The position numbers and the translations under genes were made by a program. Of a DNA stretch of 30,210 bases, positions 27,301-30,210 are shown in pieces. Source of the DNA: Phallusia fumigata (taxonomy: Eukaryota > Chordata > Ascidiacea > Phlebobranchia > Ascidiidae); contig QXVZ01026268.1 of assembly GCA_008931825.1 (NCBI GenBank), forward strand, positions 1 to 30,210, in the 5' to 3' direction. How positions within the stretch are numbered: the stretch's first letter is position 1; each line of letters opens with the position of its first letter. The notes under the pieces are model-generated. The model ran no database searches. It was not told the origin of the DNA and saw only the letters and a program-made list of their open reading frames with translations.

Positions 27301-30210
27301 AATTGTTCTCTTAATGAAACTACTTTATACCTATGTTTATGCGAGCATGGCTATCTAGGAAAGAACTGCTCAAAAAGTACGTACGAGTGGTTTAAATTGC
27401 GTTAAGTATGTTACAGCCATCAGCCTGTAACAAGTCCATAATTTGCTTGTGGCAGTTAACTGAAAAGTGTAGATTTGAAGTTATTTATTGTATGTTAACA
27501 AGGCAAATAAAGTACGCGTTTTTTGTGTAGGCTTCTTATGTACACAAGTTTTTACTGATTGTTAAATTATATTGTCCAGTGTTCTGGTTTTTGAACGAAA
27601 CTGACTAGTTTTTCAATAAGACAGATATGGCAAAGACCAGCTTAATTTACCTAATTTAAAGGTTTTTGTTGGAATCCAATTTGTGAAGATCCTTACTCAA
27701 ACAGCTGTCATTTTGATGGAGCAAACTTTAATTGTTCTTGCAGTGATGATTCAAGCCTTAAGAATTGTACTGAACGTAAGTCAGAAATGCTACTTTGCCA
27801 CTACGACAATAAATCTGACTGCAAAAATTTACATTTAACTTATTCAACACAGGACCAGATGTTTCATCAAACCGTTACAATTTTTCGCTAAGTTAACTTA
27901 TCAAAACTTTTTAGCCGATCGTCTAGGTTGGTTTTGGTGCATCACTTGTTTAAAACTTTAGTTTTGAACAGAATTTGCTTCTGACGACGATGTGATCTGC
28001 AATTTTGACGAAAACAACATCTCATACAATTGTTCATGCCTTAACTTTATGAAACAACTAACAAGCTGTAACACTGGTATATTCTCATGTTCTATTTTAA
28101 ACGAAATATTTACTTTTAGATAGAATTGCTGCTTTAAATTTGCAACCAAACCAGTTTGACAAAAACTGCAAGATTTTGTTTCTGTTTACAGATTTTTGTT
28201 TGGACAATCCATGTGGAGAAGGAGGAATTTGCAAGTTCAACAACTCAAACTACCAATGCCAATGCTTCCCAGGGTACAATGGAAGGAATTGTAATATTAG
28301 TGAGTTAATATGTAAGGTTTTTTTTGACAACTTCTGTATTCAAAGATACGGTGTTTTTTGTTAGCTAAGTGTTCTAGCAGTCCTTGCATCCACGGGCAAT
28401 GCTTTTTCGATGAAAGTTCATACAATTGTACTTGTGATGAAGATTACTTGGGCACAAATTGCACTGAGGGTAAGTCACATTTCATAGTAAGCAAAAATTT
28501 AGTCAAAATGTTGTAATTACCAGTATTATTCGCGTGGTACTGATCTGTGGTATGGTGACTGACAAAATATTTTAAACTGATTGCTGTTTTCTTTTTTAAA
28601 CAATAGTCCAAGGGAAAGTTGTTATGTTGTTGTTTTCACTTGGTCGGTTGCATAAAGCGTAGTAACGAAGTGTTGACATGTTGTTAAATGTATTCAGGCT
28701 ATTGTTGGAATCCTAATTGTGATGATTCAAATTTCCAAAGCTGTTGGTTTAACGACATTATCTTCAACTGCACTTGCACGGATGTCAAATGTTCGAAAAA
28801 CTGCACCCAACGTAAGTAGAAAAGCTAAACAAATTTACTTTCCTGATCAGGTGCCGAGAATTACTGTAGGTCGAAAATAGTTTTTAAACGGCAGCGGCAT
28901 TTTGTAATTTTTGCTTACAAAATTACTGGTCTTGTTTAGATTTTAACTCCGAAGTTGCAGTGCTTTGTGATTTCGATGAAAACAACGTTTACTACAATTG
29001 TTCATGCCAAGGCTTTTTCGGACAACCAACAAGCTGTGACCAAGGTTTTAACTTTGTTCGTAACGCAGTAAACTATCATCGTGGATTTACCTTTACAATC
29101 TACTGTTTTGCTTGTAGATTATTGCACAAACAATCCGTGTGGTATAGGTGGTATTTGCAACTTCAACAACACAAACTATCAATGCCAGTGCTTTCCTGGA
29201 TACTATGGGAGAAACTGCAATATTAGTGAGTAAACTGCGGGCGTATATTTTACCTTGTCAGTTTTCCAACTTGTTTCTTTTCATTTGTTCTCTAAACGGA
29301 TACGGTGCTTTTTCAGCAATGTGCTCCGACGATCCATGTAATCACGGGCTGTGTTCATTCGATGAAACCTCGTACAACTGCACTTGCGATGATGGTTATT
29401 TGGGAACTAACTGCACGGAAGGTGAAGCAAAAAAGGCGGTTACTTGGATAAACCTGTGACTTTAAACCAGTGGTTTTCAAACCAGGGGGGATTTTTTGTT
29501 TGCAGGGGGGTTGGTTAAAAGGAATTGCACAATTTGTTTAAAATAAAAAAAGTGATTTCTTAATATAAACTGACATAAACATGTTATTTACTATCAAACT
29601 GTCATGTGGGGGAATTTCAGCTTTGAATATCAGTCAAACGGGTCCATTGGAATCAGTGGCGCAAATCCATTGAAATTGTTGGGGAGACTTTTGTTCTTGT
29701 GAGTAACTTTTGAGCAAATGACGTCATATTTGAAGTTATGACGTCACAATGCAGATTTTTATGTCGCAAATAATGGGTTACATTTCGGTTCAGACGGTCT
29801 TAAAACGCCGTTAAAACTGTTCCAATAGTATTTAAAACGTGCTAAAATTGTTTTAATGCAACAATAAACCAGCTTTGAACCCGCTTTAAACAGTTAAACA
29901 AGATTTTGGGTTTCATCCTTAATGAAATAAATCCGTAACATTTTTTTTGGGAGACTTCCCCCCCGTCCCCCCGGGATTTGCGCCCGTGATTGGAATGAAA
30001 AGGGTCGAAAAAAACATTATCTAGTTTCTTATTTACATTTAACTACAATGGCTGCACATAAAATTCTCGAACTGTTTTTTTTTATTTCTTTTCTTTTTAA
30101 ATTGTTTCATCTAGTGGATTACTGCTTTAGCAAGCCTTGCGGAACTCATGGAGGTTGTTTCCTCAACAAAACCACCTTGTATGAATGCGAATGTGACCCT
30201 GGCTACCTTG
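15331..30210 (+). CDS. Multi-EGF secreted or extracellular protein, 5' part of a large gene
   Basis: A signal peptide is followed by at least 30 exons (18659 to the window end), each encoding one EGF-like module of about 34-38 residues, all joined by phase-1 introns. Five module types repeat as ABCDE, ABCDE, BCDE, twice, then A. Asn-X-Ser/Thr sites are very dense, often as NCS or NCT beside conserved cysteines. No membrane segment is seen before the window ends, so anchorage is unknown. It resembles Notch, fibropellin and other EGF-array proteins only in the common module. The alternation of six- and four-cysteine modules is not something I recognise. Function is unknown; adhesion, receptor or matrix roles are all possible. 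Confidence 0.8.
15536..15769 (+). mobile_element. hAT-like MITE, family 4, copy 1
   Basis: About 234 bp. The left end is CAGAGCTTCCCAAACTAGGG and the right end is TTAGGGAAGCCCTG, partly inverted. The interior (TTTACCACAAAGTGT, then a GTAGTACTCGTTTAACACAT-like block) is shared with 18365-18540. No target-site duplication is seen. Confidence 0.65.
15770..16345. other. Intron / 3' flank of the 7TM gene, nothing recognised
   Basis: No exon, repeat ends or RNA gene seen. A 70-codon plus-strand open frame at 16135 shows no resemblance to a known family. Confidence 0.45.
16346..16560. repeat. 107-bp exact duplication around an N, probable assembly overlap
   Basis: 16346-16452 and 16454-16560 are identical and separated only by the N at 16453. 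The second copy carries the stop codon and last codons of the 7TM gene. This pattern suggests two overlapping contigs placed end to end rather than a biological tandem repeat. Confidence 0.85.
16548..17886 (-). CDS. Intronless seven-transmembrane receptor-like protein
   Basis: Reading 17886 down to 16548, and skipping the exact 255-bp duplicate plus N (256 bases), gives one frame of 360 residues ending in TAA. Residues 1-30 are polar with NTS and NNSS glycosylation sites. Seven hydrophobic segments follow at about 31-53, 77-100, 112-135, 160-182, 208-232, 258-280 and 294-315. A cysteine at the start of TM3 (near 112) and one in the TM4-TM5 loop (NRGRCEVV) fit the GPCR disulfide. TM3 ends in LWYRQRF where rhodopsin-class receptors have DRY. 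The basic tail ([12 protein letters not shown]) follows TM7. I do not recognise a subfamily or ligand. It lies antisense to, and probably inside, intron 1 of the EGF gene. Confidence 0.8.
17209..17719. repeat. 255-bp exact duplication around an N, probable assembly overlap
   Basis: 17209-17463 and 17465-17719 are identical, separated only by the N at 17464. Keeping both copies breaks the 7TM frame; dropping one copy and the N restores it exactly. That strongly favours an assembly artefact over a real duplication. Confidence 0.9.
17957..18014 (+). other. tRNA-like pol III promoter boxes (SINE head or pseudo-tRNA)
   Basis: TAGGTCAGTTGG (17957-17968) resembles a tRNA A box and GGTTCGAATCT (18004-18014) a B box, at tRNA-like spacing. 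The acceptor stems do not pair well, so it is not a functional tRNA. It lies 71 bases upstream of the 7TM start codon. It could be a decayed SINE or chance. Confidence 0.35.
18302..18322 (-). promoter_or_regulatory. E-box and CRE-like motif upstream of the 7TM gene
   Basis: TCACGTGA (palindromic E-box) is followed within a few bases by TGACGTA, about 420 bases upstream of the minus-strand 7TM start codon. It is a motif match only, with no TATA box or other support. Confidence 0.25.
18365..18540 (+). mobile_element. hAT-like MITE, family 4, copy 2 (eroded)
   Basis: It shares TTTACCACAAAGTGT, a GCTTTCTGGTAGTACTC-like block and AACACATGGTATG with 15536-15769. The ends (GTCCCGAACTGGGGGTCGC and AAGGGTCACCCTG) are degraded. 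Lies just before the first EGF exon. Confidence 0.6.
18659..18766 (+). CDS. EGF exon 0 (lead module, E-like)
   Basis: 108 bp, phase 1-1, with [27 protein letters not shown] and TEG. Six cysteines with standard EGF spacing. Its ending (NCTEG) is like type E, which fits its place before an A exon. Confidence 0.85.
18767..19576 (+). other. EGF-gene intron, nothing recognised
   Basis: An 810-bp intron. No repeat ends or further EGF-like frame was found. A minus-strand open frame across the next exon is a shadow. Confidence 0.5.
19577..19690 (+). CDS. EGF exon 1A
   Basis: 114 bp, phase 1-1: [31 protein letters not shown] canonical six-cysteine EGF module with NQT and NCS sequons. The donor is GTACGT and the following intron begins like that of exon 4A. 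Confidence 0.88.
19927..20040 (+). CDS. EGF-like exon 1B (divergent)
   Basis: 114 bp, phase 1-1: [31 protein letters not shown]. Six cysteines, but no GY-G loop before the last one, and the usual DDS of other B exons is replaced by SISRW. Donor C|GTGGGT, aligned with the other B exons. Confidence 0.75.
20088..20392 (+). mobile_element. tRNA-derived SINE
   Basis: The head (20088-20160) folds roughly like a tRNA: A box TGGCCTAGTGGTTAG, B box GGTTCTAATCCC, acceptor arms CAAGATG and CATCTCG. A tRNA-unrelated body follows (GAGCAAGAAACTTGAGC, then a GGCGGACTCATTGTGAG block) and it ends in (AAAC)n at about 20372. Ciona is known to carry tRNA-derived SINEs (Cics-1); whether this is one would need comparison. 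It sits in the intron between exons 1B and 1C. Confidence 0.85.
20668..20769 (+). CDS. Four-cysteine exon 1C
   Basis: 102 bp, phase 1-1: [32 protein letters not shown]. Only four cysteines, matching positions 3-6 of an EGF module. Donor T|GTATAA replaces the G|GTATAT of its relatives. One codon shorter than other C exons. Confidence 0.72.
20928..21035 (+). CDS. EGF exon 1D
   Basis: 108 bp, phase 1-1: [33 protein letters not shown]. Canonical six-cysteine EGF. Acceptor TTGACAG and donor A|GTAAGT. Confidence 0.86.
21036..21659 (+). other. EGF-gene intron, nothing recognised
   Basis: A 624-bp AT-rich intron with no further module or element ends seen. Confidence 0.5.
21660..21767 (+). CDS. EGF exon 1E
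   Basis: 108 bp, phase 1-1: [30 protein letters not shown]. The encoded protein is identical to exon 4E. The two exons differ at four bases, all at third codon positions. Confidence 0.88.
22113..22226 (+). CDS. EGF exon 2A
   Basis: 114 bp, phase 1-1: [30 protein letters not shown]. Canonical. Donor GTGCGT; the intron start resembles that after exon 5A (AAGTxTGTTACAG). Confidence 0.88.
22491..22595 (+). CDS. EGF-like exon 2B (divergent)
   Basis: 105 bp, phase 1-1: [32 protein letters not shown]. Six cysteines with a shortened C2-C3 loop, three codons less than the other B exons. Confidence 0.82.
22823..22927 (+). CDS. Four-cysteine exon 2C
   Basis: 105 bp, phase 1-1: [35 protein letters not shown]. 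Four cysteines. Its donor and intron start (GTATATTGCCGTTT) are shared with exon 4C. Confidence 0.8.
23067..23174 (+). CDS. EGF exon 2D
   Basis: 108 bp, phase 1-1: [33 protein letters not shown]. Canonical; it lacks the NNT sequon of most D exons. Confidence 0.86.
23251..23355 (+). CDS. EGF exon 2E
   Basis: 105 bp, phase 1-1: [34 protein letters not shown]. Its partner in super-unit II is 5E, including the upstream TTTTTGTTA intron end. It joins directly to a B exon, with no A exon between. Confidence 0.86.
23626..23739 (+). CDS. EGF-like exon 3B (divergent)
   Basis: 114 bp, phase 1-1: [32 protein letters not shown]. It starts with Gly rather than Ser because it follows an E exon (split codon G|GT). 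Closest to 6B. Confidence 0.82.
23945..24049 (+). CDS. Four-cysteine exon 3C
   Basis: 105 bp, phase 1-1: [32 protein letters not shown]. Four cysteines. Closest to 6C (H-F start, PTSC). Confidence 0.8.
24050..24427 (+). other. EGF-gene intron with unexplained GC-richer patch
   Basis: About 24110-24360 is richer in GC than other introns here (ACGGTCTCCACGGGGCG, CCGCGGTCACTACAGAACCG). It may be an insertion, but no paired ends or duplication were found. Confidence 0.35.
24428..24535 (+). CDS. EGF exon 3D
   Basis: 108 bp, phase 1-1: [33 protein letters not shown]. Its nucleotides are closer to 4D than to its positional partner 6D; the last third is identical to 4D. Confidence 0.86.
24683..24790 (+). 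CDS. EGF exon 3E
   Basis: 108 bp, phase 1-1: [30 protein letters not shown]. About 40 bases of upstream intron are nearly identical to those before 4E. Confidence 0.86.
24997..25209 (-). repeat. Hammerhead-like palindromic repeat, copy 3
   Basis: Long inverted ends contain ATACAAGCCAGTACTTG (24999-) and CAAGTACTGGCTTGTAT (to 25205). The minus-strand centre carries CTGATGA (25064-25058), GACAA/TTGTC and GAAACG. It shares only the core with copies at 923 and 13219; the arms differ in sequence. It lies between EGF super-units I and II. Confidence 0.72.
25614..25727 (+). CDS. EGF exon 4A
   Basis: 114 bp, phase 1-1: [30 protein letters not shown]. Canonical. The donor and first intron bases (GTACGTGGTGGAAG) equal those after 1A. 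Confidence 0.88.
26000..26113 (+). CDS. EGF-like exon 4B (divergent)
   Basis: 114 bp, phase 1-1: [31 protein letters not shown]. Six cysteines. Confidence 0.84.
26322..26426 (+). CDS. Four-cysteine exon 4C
   Basis: 105 bp, phase 1-1: [35 protein letters not shown]. Four cysteines. The downstream intron is short (73 bp). Confidence 0.8.
26500..26607 (+). CDS. EGF exon 4D
   Basis: 108 bp, phase 1-1: [36 protein letters not shown] replaces the usual GEG. Confidence 0.86.
26772..26879 (+). CDS. EGF exon 4E
   Basis: 108 bp, phase 1-1: [30 protein letters not shown]. Protein identical to 1E, upstream intron nearly identical to 3E. Confidence 0.88.
27263..27376 (+). CDS. EGF exon 5A
   Basis: 114 bp, phase 1-1: [32 protein letters not shown] replaces the usual CG after the second cysteine. 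The NET sequon replaces NQT. Confidence 0.87.
27662..27775 (+). CDS. EGF-like exon 5B (divergent)
   Basis: 114 bp, phase 1-1: [31 protein letters not shown]. Six cysteines. The acceptor AATTTAAAG is weak for this gene. Confidence 0.82.
27972..28076 (+). CDS. Four-cysteine exon 5C
   Basis: 105 bp, phase 1-1: [35 protein letters not shown]. Four cysteines; closest to 2C, its positional partner. Confidence 0.8.
28192..28299 (+). CDS. EGF exon 5D
   Basis: 108 bp, phase 1-1: [33 protein letters not shown]. Canonical. Confidence 0.87.
28365..28469 (+). CDS. EGF exon 5E
   Basis: 105 bp, phase 1-1: [34 protein letters not shown]. The EGY of other E exons is EDY here, so the turn glycine is lost. 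Joins directly to 6B. Confidence 0.85.
28698..28811 (+). CDS. EGF-like exon 6B with an extra cysteine
   Basis: 114 bp, phase 1-1: [31 protein letters not shown]. Seven cysteines: an additional one in VKCSKNC, where the other B exons have DDSxxKNC. An odd count leaves one free for a partner outside the module. Confidence 0.82.
28940..29044 (+). CDS. Four-cysteine exon 6C
   Basis: 105 bp, phase 1-1: [35 protein letters not shown]. Four cysteines; partner of 3C. Confidence 0.8.
29118..29225 (+). CDS. EGF exon 6D
   Basis: 108 bp, phase 1-1: [33 protein letters not shown]. Canonical; more divergent than the other D exons. Confidence 0.86.
29317..29421 (+). CDS. EGF exon 6E
   Basis: 105 bp, phase 1-1: [34 protein letters not shown]. 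Donor G|GTGAAG. Confidence 0.85.
29465..29510 (+). mobile_element. Possible hAT-like element end
   Basis: CAGTGGTTTTCAAACCAGGG looks like a hAT terminus just after exon 6E. No matching right end was found before the next exon, so the element may be truncated. Confidence 0.35.
29654..29988 (+). mobile_element. hAT-type MITE with perfect 8-bp target duplication
   Basis: 335 bp. Ends CAGTGGCGCAAATCC and GGATTTGCGCCCGTG are inverted with two mismatches. It is flanked on both sides by ATTGGAAT (29646-29653 and 29989-29996), an exact 8-bp duplication. Inside are TGACGTCA-type sites (about 29720-29750) and matched GGGGAGACTT/GGGAGACTTCC blocks. Non-coding and probably young. It lies in the intron before exon 7A. 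Confidence 0.88.
30115..30210 (+). CDS. EGF exon 7A (runs off the window)
   Basis: It enters in phase 1 after [31 protein letters not shown]. It is type A by its VDYC start and by its place after an E exon, and it starts a third super-unit. The 3' end is outside the window. Confidence 0.83.

Larger units (their letters stand above)
25614..29421 (+). repeat. EGF super-unit II (14 exons: ABCDE ABCDE BCDE)
   Basis: Second copy of the 14-exon block in the same exon order as 19577-24790. It is shorter because its introns are shorter and lack the SINE. A third copy begins with the A exon at 30115. Confidence 0.8.

Noticed and set aside
18659-30210. Identity as Notch, Delta or fibropellin
   Set aside because: Only the generic EGF module is shared. 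There is no LNR, DSL, ankyrin or avidin-like segment in the window, and the four-cysteine C exons do not belong to those families.
19577-30210. CRISPR-like or satellite array, given the regular repeats
   Set aside because: The repeats are protein-coding exons with conserved cysteines and splice sites, separated by introns of very unequal length.
1-30210. Retrovirus-like, LTR or other capsid-bearing elements
   Set aside because: I saw no paired long terminal repeats, primer-binding sites or gag/pol-like frames; the mobile DNA here is MITEs and one SINE.

Overview
The window looks like chromosomal DNA of a marine invertebrate deuterostome, most likely an ascidian tunicate of the Ciona type. 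This rests on AT-rich sequence, many small exons with short introns, a vertebrate-like NUP188 split over many exons, a tRNA-headed SINE, and many short hAT-type MITEs. The species is an inference. Single N characters at 10277, 16453 and 17464 mark assembly joins.

Left part (1-13950, + strand): the 3' portion of NUP188, a scaffold nucleoporin of the nuclear pore inner ring. Fifteen exons can be read, and one more is a weak candidate. Splice phases agree wherever neighbouring exons are both readable. The gene ends in TAA at 13873-13875 and has an AATAAA signal 66 bases later. Its introns hold most of the repeats: hAT-like MITEs (some nested, several with 8-bp target-site duplications), a 0.57-kb MITE present twice, an 84-bp tandem duplication, and palindromic elements with a hammerhead-like core. 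One NUP188 exon is cut by the N at 10277.

Middle (15330-18600): a signal-peptide exon (15331-15397, + strand), then an intronless 7TM receptor-like gene on the minus strand (17886-16548). The receptor probably lies inside the first intron of the EGF gene. Two exact duplications that flank single Ns (107 and 255 bp) look like unmerged contig overlaps. Removing the 255-bp copy and its N restores one 360-residue frame.

Right part (18659-30210, + strand): a large secreted or extracellular protein made of EGF-like modules, with one module per exon and every intron in phase 1. After a lead exon, five exon types (A-E) follow in the order ABCDE, ABCDE, BCDE, ABCDE, ABCDE, BCDE, A, running off the window. 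This is a 14-exon super-unit duplicated once, with the start of a third. Types A, D and E are ordinary six-cysteine EGF modules. Type B is a divergent six-cysteine form and type C keeps only four cysteines. Every internal exon is a multiple of three in length. This symmetric array is the most unusual system in the window. Its function is unknown; the layout would allow frame-neutral exon skipping and copy-number variation.
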